This document shows positions 26,224 through 34,967 of a DNA stretch of 64,000 bases, piece by piece. The DNA lies in NCBI GenBank assembly GCA_965201155.1, contig OZ241752.1:2170001-2234000 (forward strand). Direction: 5' to 3'. The notes beneath the pieces were generated by a model that saw only the letters and a program-made list of their open reading frames with translations, was not told the origin of the DNA and did no database searches. Numbering within the stretch: the first letter of the stretch is position 1; each line of letters begins with the position of its first letter. This DNA is from JANQOH01 sp965201155 (GTDB lineage Bacteria > Pseudomonadota > Alphaproteobacteria > UBA7887). A program made the translations under genes and the position numbers.

Positions 26224-27429
26224 TCAGCCGAACACCGGCTGACCGCCCAGCGAACCGCCACGATACAACTTGTGCAAATCCACGCCCCGACGCAGGCCTG
26301 CCACGTCGCCAAGGCCGTAGGCATCTGTCGCCCCATTGGGAGCTTTCTCGGTGATGAACACCTCCTCCTTTTCCAGTCCATCGAGAAGGGACACGTTGTG
26401 AAGGGAGCAGATCAGTTGCGCGTTGCGGGGATTGGTGTCCTCCCGCCGGAACCAGTCGAGAATTTCCGCCATGAGCTCCGTGTGGAAGTCGGAGTCGAGC
26501 GAGTCCATGACAGCGATACCGCCGGTTTGGAGCACGAAATTCAACTGTGGAAATATGGTCACAAAGTGGTGCGTTCCCGCAGATTCGTTCACAAGGTGAA
26601 TCGGCGCATCCAGACCGTTATGCTTGAACCACAAGTGCCATGTTCCGTCGTGCGCCCGCCGGATATCCATCTCCTCGATGCCGAAATCGAAACGCCGCAC
26701 GCGATCCGAAACCTTGGATATCAGTGCAGAATTATCGCGATAATGCCGGATCAATGCGTCTCTGTCCGGTCGCCATGGGTCGGGATCGTGGCGAACTATG
26801 TTGCGTTGTACATCGCGCAAGTCCTGCGCCATTTTCGCGAACGGATGCACGTCCATTCGCCCCAACGCGGAGATCGCGGAGGTGTTCGGTGGAATGGACG
26901 ACAGGCGTTGGTCGCTCTGTCGCAGACTCAGTCCCCGGGCAATATACACAGGCTCGCCCTCGCACCGTTCGAGCATGCGCTTGGGGCGCCCCTTCGGATG
27001 AACGAAAAGTGCCTCGTATCCGACCTTCCAGGGGTCGCTACTGCGGTCGATCTCGACGACATAGCGGCATAGAGACGTTTCGCTGTCGTCCGTACCGAAC
27101 CACCGCGCATCCAATTCCACCTCGATCCGTATCGGCCGGTCCCGCATCTCGGTGTTCAAAAAAGGGGGGAATGCCGCCTTGAGGTCGAAACCCGGATGTA
27201 GGTAGGAGTTTGCGGCGAAATCGATCACCTCCGTCAGGGCGCGCAGCAGGGTGGTCTTGCCGGCGCCATTGGGGCCGATCAAGGCGGCGACGGTGGGCAA
27301 GCGCATCCCCGGCTTCGATGCGCTCGGTCGGAAACAGGGCAAGGCTGGTGTCGTACCGGGAATGCGGAAATCTAGCATCACGTCATCCCGGACAGAACGA
27401 TAGTTTGTGACGGAAAACCAGTGTATCAT
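26224..27429 (-). CDS. RloA/AbiLi-like AAA15/OLD-type ATPase
   Basis: This 401-residue ABC-like ATPase opens MIHWFSVTNYRSVRDDVMLDF and has Walker A LIGPNGAGKTTLL at about 52-59. The tail ITEKAPNGATDAYGLGDVAGLRRG...LYRGGSLGGQP matches the conserved AAA_15/RloA C-terminus, and ICSLHNVSLLD contains the sensor His. In Walker B the usual DELD is MDSLD (about 308-312), so the catalytic Glu is replaced by Ser. Such ATPases sense phage infection and control the paired effector. ATG 27429 matches the family start; nine upstream codons are unlikely. Confidence 0.78.
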   Translation of the reverse strand: MIHWFSVTNYRSVRDDVMLDFRIPGTTPALPCFRPSASKPGMRLPTVAALIGPNGAGKTTLLRALTEVIDFAANSYLHPGFDLKAAFPPFLNTEMRDRPIRIEVELDARWFGTDDSETSLCRYVVEIDRSSDPWKVGYEALFVHPKGRPKRMLERCEGEPVYIARGLSLRQSDQRLSSIPPNTSAISALGRMDVHPFAKMAQDLRDVQRNIVRHDPDPWRPDRDALIRHYRDNSALISKVSDRVRRFDFGIEEMDIRRAHDGTWHLWFKHNGLDAPIHLVNESAGTHHFVTIFPQLNFVLQTGGIAVMDSLDSDFHTELMAEILDWFRREDTNPRNAQLICSLHNVSLLDGLEKEEVFITEKAPNGATDAYGLGDVAGLRRGVDLHKLYRGGSLGGQPVFG

Positions 27430-27874
27430 ACGCCCTTCCTCGCATGATATCGTCATCTACGATTGATAATCGCATAATTTTGCCAGGTTGAGAAGGCAGA
27501 AATTGTGGAGCAGTCCGGGCCGGTTGTCCTGGGCGAGCACGATGTAGCAACCGCCGATATCGGCGAGGGCCTGCCGCTGGTATCCCGCTACCGTGCCGGC
27601 TCGGCGAATGACTCGTTCAGACAAGCAGGCAACCCGGTCGAAAATACCACCGTCGGCGGTATCGAACGCTGGAAACCCGGCCGCCGGTTGCCCGTGCCGA
27701 AGGCGGCAAATACCTGTATGCTGATGCACAATACGTGCGGCACTCCCTCCTTTCGCGAGCCGACAGGCCTCGTTGGCAAGGTCCCCGCGGCTCCGACCGG
27801 ACGGACGCCGCGACGCCGGATCGACAATTTCGCAGGAAAATCGGCACGGCAACCCAGGGAAAGGAGAAACTGCC
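27430..27874. other. Intergenic region between rloA-like and cupin genes
   Basis: This 445-base stretch lies between two divergent genes. Open frames exist on both strands but none has a ribosome-binding site, codon pattern or motif that I recognise. The minus-strand frame ending at 27457 (…LADIGGCYIVLAQDN…) looks slightly protein-like and might be a decayed fragment. It presumably holds promoters for both flanking genes. Confidence 0.4.
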
Positions 27875-28408
27875 ATGGCCCGCCACAAGCATGTGATCAA
27901 CATCAACGATGTCGAGCCGAAGGAAATCTCGGTCGCCGACAAGTTCCACCATGTCGTCAGGGGGTTGGGAAGCTCGACCGGCAATGTCGAGCTGGGCTGC
28001 AGCCATTTCAGGGTCGCCCCCGGAAAATACGCCTTTCCGAAACACTCCCACATTCGCAATGAGGAAGCCCTCTACATCCTCGAAGGGACCGGTACGCTGA
28101 CAATCGGCGACGAAGAAATCGTGGTGTCGGCAGGCGACTACGCCGCGCTGCCGGTCGGCAGGCACCTCGCGCACAAGCTGGTCAACACCGGCGATGCCGA
28201 CCTCGTTTATCTGTGCCTGTCAACCAACCACATGCCCGAAATCACCGAATATCCGGACTCGGGCAAGGTCGGCGTGCTCGGCGGTGCGGACTGGAACCAG
28301 GGACTGGCCGACTTCTACGCCGGCAAGGACATATCGGACGACTATTTCTTCCGATTTTATCTCGGCGACACCCATGTGAACTATTTCACCGGCGAGATCG
28401 ACGAGTAA
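27875..28408 (+). CDS. Cupin domain protein
   Basis: This 177-residue protein has a cupin core: KYAFPKHSHIRNEEALYILEGTGTLTIGDEEIVVSAGDYAALPVGRHLAHKLVNTGDADLVYLCLST. His and Glu in HSHIRNEEALYILEG and the last His in GRHLAHKL provide the metal site. A C-terminal extension (YFFRFYLGDTHVNYFTGEID) follows. It resembles uncharacterised cupins of the mannose-6-phosphate-isomerase-like type. AAGGAGAAAC precedes the ATG. It is unlike the cupin at 24217 in sequence. Confidence 0.85.
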   Translation: MARHKHVININDVEPKEISVADKFHHVVRGLGSSTGNVELGCSHFRVAPGKYAFPKHSHIRNEEALYILEGTGTLTIGDEEIVVSAGDYAALPVGRHLAHKLVNTGDADLVYLCLSTNHMPEITEYPDSGKVGVLGGADWNQGLADFYAGKDISDDYFFRFYLGDTHVNYFTGEIDE

Positions 28409-28420
28409 CGCCGGCAAGCC

Positions 28421-28446
28421 CCCGCCGTGGCATATGCCGCGGCGGG
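28421..28446 (+). terminator. Strong hairpin after the cupin gene
   Basis: CCCGCCGTGGCA is followed after two bases by TGCCGCGGCGGG. That gives a 12-pair stem with one G-T wobble centred on CATATG, 13 bases after the stop codon. There is no T-run after it, so it may be a weak or factor-assisted terminator or an mRNA-stabilising structure. Confidence 0.4.
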
Positions 28447-28588
28447 AAGCCTCCCGGCCCGGCCGGTCCCGTATTCAAACCCACCCTGATATTCGCGCAT
28501 CCGGCGTCCGCGGCCTTGAGCAGGCCGAATGCCGGGGCCATATTACGGGCAACTCCCGGGAGATTGCGAGCAAATGGGAAATACCGCC

Positions 28589-29593
28589 ATGACTGAACCG
28601 GCCGCGGACGTATTGTATGAGACCCAACAAGCCGGCTCCTTCCGGTACATGACGCCGTCCACCGAGTCATCGCTCTTCCGTAACGGCAAAGTACTGACCC
28701 GGCGCGACCTTGATGGCAGCGACAGCGGCTCCGAAGGCATCGATCTCGAAAGCCGCGAAATGGCCATCGTCGATGCGCGCATGCTCGCACCCGACGAGCG
28801 GCCGACGCTGGCGGCAAACGGCTTCGAACTGCTCGACCGGCCGACGGCCCGTCCTGATCTAGACTTTCTCGATCACGAGGCCGTGGTGCGAAGCTATTAT
28901 CCCGAGTGCGCGGCGATCATGAAGGCGGCAACCGGCGCCGCCGCCGTCGTGGCGTTTGACCACAATGTGCGCTCGGCCACCGGCAAGTCCGACAAGCAGC
29001 GTATCGCCGGCGGACAGCAGGTGCAGGGCCCCGCCCATGTCGTTCACGGCGACTACACGCTGACCAGCGCGCCCAAACGGCTGCGCGATCTGGCCTGCCC
29101 GCCAACCCGCAATGATACCTACCGCACCACGCTTGCCGAGGGGGACACGCTGCTTGACCCCGACATGGTGGAGAAGGCCATTGCCGGCGGGCGCTTCGCG
29201 CTCGTCAATCTGTGGCGCAATATCGCGCCGGAACCGGTGGCCACGCAACCGCTTGCGCTGTGCGATGCCGCGACCGTGGAGCCGCAGGAACTGGTGGTTT
29301 TCGAAATTCACTACAGCGACCGCATCGGCGAGAATTATTTCGCCAAACACAATGCGCGGCACCGCTGGGTGTATTGGTCACGCATGACGCGCCACGAGGC
29401 GCTGCTCATCAAGCAGTGGGACTCGGCGGGCGAACTGGCCCGGACGAACGGCGCCCGTCCCGACGCCGACAGCGGCGGTCAGTCCTCCACCTTCAGCTTC
29501 CACAGCGCCTTCAAGGACCCTGCTACCCCGCCCGACGCCCCCGACCGCTGGAGCATCGAAGTTCGCTGCGCCCTGATATACGGACAGGAGTGA
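28589..29593 (+). CDS. CmcJ/NvfI family oxidoreductase/methyltransferase-like protein
   Basis: This 334-residue protein matches the CmcJ-like family, members of which act in cephamycin and meroterpenoid pathways. Recognisable are VAFDHNVRSATG near the middle, HGDYTLTSAPKRLRDL, FALVNLWRNIAPEPVATQPLALCDA, ELVVFEIHYSDRIGENYFAKHNARHRWVYWSRMTRHEALLIKQWDS and a C-terminal FSFHSAFKDP with a following RWSIEVRCALIYG. The reaction in bacteria outside biosynthetic clusters is unknown. GGGAA precedes ATG 28589; ATG 28574 is an alternative. Confidence 0.8.
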   Translation: MTEPAADVLYETQQAGSFRYMTPSTESSLFRNGKVLTRRDLDGSDSGSEGIDLESREMAIVDARMLAPDERPTLAANGFELLDRPTARPDLDFLDHEAVVRSYYPECAAIMKAATGAAAVVAFDHNVRSATGKSDKQRIAGGQQVQGPAHVVHGDYTLTSAPKRLRDLACPPTRNDTYRTTLAEGDTLLDPDMVEKAIAGGRFALVNLWRNIAPEPVATQPLALCDAATVEPQELVVFEIHYSDRIGENYFAKHNARHRWVYWSRMTRHEALLIKQWDSAGELARTNGARPDADSGGQSSTFSFHSAFKDPATPPDAPDRWSIEVRCALIYGQE

Positions 29594-29675
29594 GGAAAAT
29601 CCGCCGGGTTCGGGCACTCCCCGAACGCCGGCATGTCGCTGCGAGGCCGCCGAAATCACCTCGCTCGGAATCGAG

Positions 29676-30485
29676 TCAACCCTGAACTGACTCCATCGCC
29701 ACGGTCCACGCATGGTTGAGCGGGCCGTGACCGGCGCCCAGCCCCGGGGCTGAGGCAATTGCGCGCTGCACATAGGTGCGCCCGCGCGCTACCGCTTGCG
29801 TCAGGTCGAGGCCCTGTGCCAGGCCCGCTGCTATCGCGGACGCGAGCGTGCACCCCGTGCCGTGAGTATGGCGCGTGTCGAGGCGCTCTCCCGCAAAACG
29901 CCGCTCGCCTTCGCGGTCGACCAGGAGGTCGACCAGCGTGGTTCCTGCCATATGCCCGCCCTTGAGAAGCACCGCCCGCGGTCCCAGTGTCAGAATGCGC
30001 GCCGCCGCGCGCCGCATGTCGGACTCGCCGGCAATGTTCATGCCGGACAGGTGCGCCGCCTCCGGCAGGTTGGGAGTCACCAGCCGCGCGCGAGGCAGCA
30101 GCCGCTCCACCAGCGGACCGCGTGCTGCCTTGTCGAGCAGGGGGGCGCCCCCTTTGGCGTACATGACCGGATCAACCACCAACGGCGGCGCCATTGCCCG
30201 TTCCGGCAGCGCGTCTGCCACGGCTTCGATCACTTCCACCCGGTGCAACATGCCGGTTTTCACCGCATCGGCGCCGATATCGTCCAGAACGACACGGAGT
30301 TGCGCTGCGATAAACGATGCTGGCACCTCATGCACCGCTTCGACGCCAAGCGTGTTCTGCGCCGTCAGTGCGGTCACTGCCGTGGCGGCATAACCGCCGA
30401 GTGCCGTTACCGTCTTGATGTCAGCCTGAATGCCTGCGCCGCCGCCGGAATCCGAGCCGGCGACGATCAACACGCGGCCTTTCAC
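29676..30485 (-). CDS. thiD: Hydroxymethylpyrimidine/phosphomethylpyrimidine kinase ThiD
   Basis: This enzyme phosphorylates HMP and HMP-P for thiamine synthesis. The 269-residue ribokinase-fold protein starts VLIVAGSDSGGGAGIQADIKT and has GGYAATAVTALTAQNT, VKTGMLHRVEVIEAVADAL, LVVDPVMYAKGGAPLL and the anion hole region THGTGCTLASAIAAGLAQG. It starts with GTG at 30485 overlapping the TGA of glmM (GTGA). No thiamine riboswitch is visible, consistent with its place at the end of the ftsH-folP-glmM string. Confidence 0.95.
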   Translation of the reverse strand: MKGRVLIVAGSDSGGGAGIQADIKTVTALGGYAATAVTALTAQNTLGVEAVHEVPASFIAAQLRVVLDDIGADAVKTGMLHRVEVIEAVADALPERAMAPPLVVDPVMYAKGGAPLLDKAARGPLVERLLPRARLVTPNLPEAAHLSGMNIAGESDMRRAAARILTLGPRAVLLKGGHMAGTTLVDLLVDREGERRFAGERLDTRHTHGTGCTLASAIAAGLAQGLDLTQAVARGRTYVQRAIASAPGLGAGHGPLNHAWTVAMESVQG

Positions 30486-31843
30486 CGCACCGCCTCGATG
30501 GCGCCGATCACCTGCGCCACTGCCGCCTCCACACGCGCGATATCCTCACCCTCGGCCATGACCCGCGCCTTGTTCTCGGTTCCCGACATGCGGACAAGAA
30601 GCCTGCCGTCAGCCCCCAGCGCCTGCTCCGCCTTCGCGATCGCATCCGTCACCTGTGCGCTATGCAAGGTCTCGGCTCGACATGGCGCGCTGCGCAGGAT
30701 TTGCGGCAGCGGCGCAAACCGGCGCGCCGCCAGGCTGGCCGGACGCCCGTCGGCGATCACCACGGACAGGGCCTGCAAGGCCGCCACCAGGCCATCGCCC
30801 GTCGTCGCGTAATCGGTGAGTATCAGGTGGCCTGACTGCTCGCCGCCCACATTGTACCCGTGCTGCCGCATATGCTCGATGACATGCCGGTCACCGATGT
30901 CGGTTCGGGCGAGATGCAGGCCGCGTCCCGCAAGGTGGCGTTCCAGGCCGGCATTGGACATGTGCGTGCCGACCACGCCGCCGCCGCTCAACCGGCCCGC
31001 AGCGTGAAAATGCTCTGCCACCATGGCGATGATCTGGTCGCCGTCGATTGGCGCCCCTGTCTCGTCGCACATGACCACGCGATCCGCATCGCCGTCCAGC
31101 GCGATGCCGATATCGGCGCCATTTTCGACCACCGCCTTTGCCACCGCCTCCGGCACGGTCGAACCGCAATCGCGGTTGATGTTGAATCCGTCCGGCGCCA
31201 CGCCGACCGGCACCAGTTTCGCACCCAGTTCCCACAATACGGTCGGCGCAACGCGATAGGCGGCGCCGTTGGCACAATCCACCGCGATGGTCAGCCCTCC
31301 CAGCGTCTGCGCCTTCGGAAACGTCGCCTTGGCGAACTCGATATAGCGGCCGGCGGCATCGTCCAGCCGCTGCGCCCGGCCCAGATCGCTCGCCTCGGCC
31401 AGGTGACCCGCGGCACCGTTCGAAAAATGTGACTGAATCTCCGCCTGCATGGCATCGGACAGCTTGAATCCGTCCGGCCCGAACAGCTTGATCCCGTTAT
31501 CGTGATAAAGATTGTGAGAGGCCGATATCATCACGCCCAGATCGGCCCGCAATGAGCGCGTCAACATGCCCACCGCCGGAGTCGGCATAGGGCCGACAAG
31601 AATCACATCCATCCCCAGCGAAATGAATCCCGCCGTCAGCGCAGGCTCCAGCATATACCCCGACAAGCGCGTATCCTTGCCGATCACGACATGATGACGG
31701 TGCTGCCCGTTCGTGAACGCAGCGCCCGCCGCCATGCCGATGCGCAGCGCCATTTCCGCTGTGATCGGCTCCACATTGGTGCGCCCGCGCACGCCGTCAG
31801 TGCCGAACAGATCAAGCGTTCGGCTATATGTCTCGCTCCTCAT
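30482..31843 (-). CDS. glmM: Phosphoglucosamine mutase
   Basis: This enzyme converts glucosamine-6-phosphate to glucosamine-1-phosphate for UDP-GlcNAc. The 453-residue protein has LFGTDGVRGRTN at the N-terminus, the phosphoserine loop GVMISASHN with Ser109, the metal loop ALDGDADRVVMCD, GGEQSGHLI and the C-terminal RMSGTENKARVMAEG phosphate loop. ATG 31843 fits the family start; a longer frame would run through folP sequence. It lies 11 bases after folP and overlaps thiD. Confidence 0.97.
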   Translation of the reverse strand: MRSETYSRTLDLFGTDGVRGRTNVEPITAEMALRIGMAAGAAFTNGQHRHHVVIGKDTRLSGYMLEPALTAGFISLGMDVILVGPMPTPAVGMLTRSLRADLGVMISASHNLYHDNGIKLFGPDGFKLSDAMQAEIQSHFSNGAAGHLAEASDLGRAQRLDDAAGRYIEFAKATFPKAQTLGGLTIAVDCANGAAYRVAPTVLWELGAKLVPVGVAPDGFNINRDCGSTVPEAVAKAVVENGADIGIALDGDADRVVMCDETGAPIDGDQIIAMVAEHFHAAGRLSGGGVVGTHMSNAGLERHLAGRGLHLARTDIGDRHVIEHMRQHGYNVGGEQSGHLILTDYATTGDGLVAALQALSVVIADGRPASLAARRFAPLPQILRSAPCRAETLHSAQVTDAIAKAEQALGADGRLLVRMSGTENKARVMAEGEDIARVEAAVAQVIGAIEAVR

Positions 31844-31854
31844 GACGCCGGACT

Positions 31855-32955
31855 CTAACCGCCTCCTTCCTGTGCTGCCAGAGCCTGCCACAGGGCGCGC
31901 GCCTGCGCAGTCTCGGCAACATCGTGCACGCGCACCATTTGTGCGCCGCGATCCCACGCCGCCAGCGCCAGCGCCAGTGACCCCGGCAGCCGCCGCTCGG
32001 CCGCTGGTCGCGGCGAGCCGGCAAAATGCGCGATTGTGCTCTTGCGCGAAGCACCCACCAGCAAGGCGCAGCCAAGGCCGTGAAATAGCGCCGTTGCGTC
32101 GATGAGCCGCATATTGTGCGCCGGAATTTTTCCGAACCCGAATCCGAAATCCAGCGCAAGCCGCGTGCGCGCTATGCCAGCCTTCTCGCAAACCGCAATT
32201 CGCTCGGCAAAATAATCGAAGATATCCAGTGCCGCATCGTCATAACGGGGCTTGTCCTGCATCGTGCGCGGGTCGCCCGCGCTGTGCATCAACACCACTC
32301 CGCAATCAGCCTCCCCGACCGCCGCGAGACTGTCCGGATCATGAGTTAGCGCCGATATGTCATTGACCGCGACCGCGCCGGCTGCCAGCGCAGCCCGCAT
32401 CGTGCCCGGATTGCGAGTATCTATCGATACCTTGACGCCCGCGGCCGCCAGGCGCGAAACCACCGGCAGCACGCGCCCGCGTTCCACCGCCGGTAGCGTC
32501 GGCTCGGCGCCCGGGCGCGTGGATTCTCCTCCGACATCGATAAGTGCCGCTCCTGCCTTCGCCAGTGCCGCGCCGCGCGCGGCAGCCGCATCCGGCGCAT
32601 CCGCCAGCCCGTCGCCGGAAAAACTGTCGGGGGTCGCGTTGACAACTCCCATGATCGCAGGCTTGTCCACGGGAATGCCGGCAAACGGCGCGCGCTGCGC
32701 ACACAGAAGGCGCAACCGCTCGCTGACCGAGGGGTGCGCCGCAGCAAGGTCGCGCAGGGCCGGTATGGAAAGCCAGCGCTCTTCATGCCCGCCGCCACTG
32801 CGGGAAATCATCACGCAGGCGGTGAACCAGACCGGGCCGCCGGCCAGGGGCAGGGCGGTGCCCGCACGGCGCGCCGCTATTGCCGCGTCGCCGCGCAGCA
32901 GGCCCGCCGGTTGCAGGTAGCAGCCGGGGGTGGAAATACCGGTGTCGCCGCTCAG
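31855..32955 (-). CDS. folP: Dihydropteroate synthase, probably with a CTG start
   Basis: This enzyme joins pABA to the pterin in folate synthesis. Motifs seen are AIMGVVNATPDSFSGDG, LIDVGGESTRPGAEP, VKVSIDTRNP, AVNDISA and LDFGFGFGK. The first ATG/GTG lie at 32814-32817, but the in-frame sequence upstream reads YLQPAGLLRGDAA, then ALPLAGGPVWF. I recognise this as the usual N-terminus of alphaproteobacterial FolP. No ATG, GTG or TTG precedes it. CTG at 32955 overlaps the ftsH stop as CTGA, mirroring the ATGA/GTGA couplings here, and would give 366 residues. Confidence 0.9.
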   Translation of the reverse strand: MSGDTGISTPGCYLQPAGLLRGDAAIAARRAGTALPLAGGPVWFTACVMISRSGGGHEERWLSIPALRDLAAAHPSVSERLRLLCAQRAPFAGIPVDKPAIMGVVNATPDSFSGDGLADAPDAAAARGAALAKAGAALIDVGGESTRPGAEPTLPAVERGRVLPVVSRLAAAGVKVSIDTRNPGTMRAALAAGAVAVNDISALTHDPDSLAAVGEADCGVVLMHSAGDPRTMQDKPRYDDAALDIFDYFAERIAVCEKAGIARTRLALDFGFGFGKIPAHNMRLIDATALFHGLGCALLVGASRKSTIAHFAGSPRPAAERRLPGSLALALAAWDRGAQMVRVHDVAETAQARALWQALAAQEGGG

Positions 32956-34868
32956 TGTCCCGGTTCTGGCTTCGGCTCGAGATTGGGCGGCGGTTCCGCG
33001 GCGCCGCTTGCCGGCACCGAAGAACGCCGCGGTTGCGGTGTCTCGGGTTCGCTGCCGCGAACGATATCTTCGCCGCGCAACAGGGCGTTCACGTCCTCGC
33101 CCGACAGGGTTTCATATTCCAGCAACGCATCCGCCAGCCGGTGCAGGTCTTCGTCATGGGCCTCCAGCACTTCGCGTGCTGTGGTTTCGGCGCCGTCAAT
33201 CAGCTTGCGGATTTCCTCATCGATCAGCTTCGCCGTGGCGCCGGAAATCAACTGCTGGCGGGCCACGGAATGGCCGAGAAAGACTTCCTCCTGATTATCG
33301 CCGTAGCGCAGCGGCCCGAGCGCGTCGCTCATGCCCCATTCAGTCACCATGCGGCGCGCAATATCGGTCGCCTGCTGAATGTCGGAAGTGGCACCGTTGG
33401 TGACATTATCCTTGCCGAAAATCAGTTCCTCCGCCACGCGACCGCCGAACATGCGCGCCAGCATCGCCTTCAATTCGCGCAGCGTCTGGCTGTAGCGGTC
33501 GCGCTCCGGCAGGCTCATGGTCACACCCAGCGCCCGTCCGCGCGGTATGATGGTCACCTTGTGCAACGGATCATTTCCGGGAACGAACAACCCCACCAGC
33601 GCATGGCCCGCTTCGTGATAGGCGGTGAGCTTGCGTTCCTCGTCGGTCATGACCATGGAACGCCGCTCGGCGCCCATCATCACCTTGTCCTTGGCTTCCT
33701 CGAACTCGGTCATGGTCACCACGCGCTTTGACTTGCGCGCAGCCAGCAGTGCCGCTTCATTGACCAGATTGGCCAGATCGGCGCCGGAAAAACCGGGCGT
33801 ACCCCGGGCAATAACACGCGGTTTGACATCGGGAGCCAGCGGCACTTTCTTCATATGCACCTGAAGAATCTTCTCCCGCCCCAGAATGTCCGGGTTGGGC
33901 ACCACCACCTGGCGGTCGAAACGCCCGGGCCGGAGCAAGGCAGGGTCCAGCACATCGGGACGGTTGGTGGCCGCGATCAGGATCACACCCTCCGTCGTGT
34001 CGAAACCGTCCATCTCGACGAGAAGCTGGTTCAGCGTCTGCTCGCGCTCGTCATTGCCGCCGCCGAGGCCCGCGCCGCGGTGCCGCCCCACCGCGTCGAT
34101 CTCGTCAATGAAGATGATGCATGGTGCGTGCTTGCGTCCCTGTTCGAACATGTCGCGCACGCGGCTGGCGCCGACGCCGACAAACATCTCGACAAAGTCA
34201 GAGCCGGAAATGGTGAAGAACGGAACATTGGCCTCGCCGGCGATCGCCCGCGCCAGCAAGGTCTTGCCTGTCCCCGGCGGCCCCACCAGCAGCACACCTT
34301 TCGGAATCCGCCCACCCAGGCGCTGGAATTTCTGGGGATCGCGCAGGAACTCGATAATCTCCTGAAGCTCCTCCTTCGCTTCGTCGATGCCGGCGACATT
34401 TTCGAACGTCACACGCCCTTGCTTCTCTGTCAGCAACCGTGCCCGCGACTTGCCGAAACCCATCGCCCGGCCGCTTGAACCCTGCATCTGCCGCATGAAG
34501 AAAATCCACACCGCTATGATGAGAATCATCGGCAGCCAGTTGAGCAGGATGCTGAACAGCGGCGATACGCGCTCACCGTCGGGGCGCGCCGAAATGGCGA
34601 CATCATGCTGGCCGAGCATCTCGATCAGCCGCGCATCGTCCGGTGAATAGGTGGCAAAGGATTGGCCGTTCACAAAATTCCCGTTGATCGAATTGCCTTC
34701 GATCACGACATCGCGCACCTGCCCGCCCTCAACGAGCTCGAGAAACTCCGTATAAGTCAGCGTGCGCGAAGAACGGGACTCACCCTCCGTGCCGAACATC
34801 TTGAAAAGGGTGACCAGCAACAAGGCGATGATCACCCACAGGGCAATATTGCGGCCGAAATTGTTCAC
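32952..34868 (-). CDS. ftsH: ATP-dependent zinc metalloprotease FtsH
   Basis: This membrane AAA+ protease controls RpoH, LpxC and misfolded membrane proteins. The 638-residue protein has two N-terminal helices (about 8-24 and 103-123), Walker A GPPGTGKTLLARA, Walker B CIIFIDEIDAVGR, the second region of homology ATNRPDVLDPALLRPGRFDRQ, and the zinc motif TAYHEAGHALVG. It starts with GTG at 34868. The typical order tilS-ftsH-folP-glmM is kept. Confidence 0.97.
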   Translation of the reverse strand: MNNFGRNIALWVIIALLLVTLFKMFGTEGESRSSRTLTYTEFLELVEGGQVRDVVIEGNSINGNFVNGQSFATYSPDDARLIEMLGQHDVAISARPDGERVSPLFSILLNWLPMILIIAVWIFFMRQMQGSSGRAMGFGKSRARLLTEKQGRVTFENVAGIDEAKEELQEIIEFLRDPQKFQRLGGRIPKGVLLVGPPGTGKTLLARAIAGEANVPFFTISGSDFVEMFVGVGASRVRDMFEQGRKHAPCIIFIDEIDAVGRHRGAGLGGGNDEREQTLNQLLVEMDGFDTTEGVILIAATNRPDVLDPALLRPGRFDRQVVVPNPDILGREKILQVHMKKVPLAPDVKPRVIARGTPGFSGADLANLVNEAALLAARKSKRVVTMTEFEEAKDKVMMGAERRSMVMTDEERKLTAYHEAGHALVGLFVPGNDPLHKVTIIPRGRALGVTMSLPERDRYSQTLRELKAMLARMFGGRVAEELIFGKDNVTNGATSDIQQATDIARRMVTEWGMSDALGPLRYGDNQEEVFLGHSVARQQLISGATAKLIDEEIRKLIDGAETTAREVLEAHDEDLHRLADALLEYETLSGEDVNALLRGEDIVRGSEPETPQPRRSSVPASGAAEPPPNLEPKPEPGH

Positions 34869-34967
34869 GGCTGTTACACCCTCGCAAACGGACGGAGCAG
34901 CGCGCCCCGCGCAGGACCGGATCGTATCCGCTTCAAACGACTGCCGAACAGCATCCTGTCCAGCCTA

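Noticed and set aside
27457..28062. Overlapping open frames on both strands in the gap before the second cupin
   Set aside because: No ribosome-binding site, no recognised motif and overlap with the cupin gene; kept only as a weak note.
30357..30600. Thiamine riboswitch near thiD
   Set aside because: thiD overlaps glmM and has no leader; no THI-box sequence was found.
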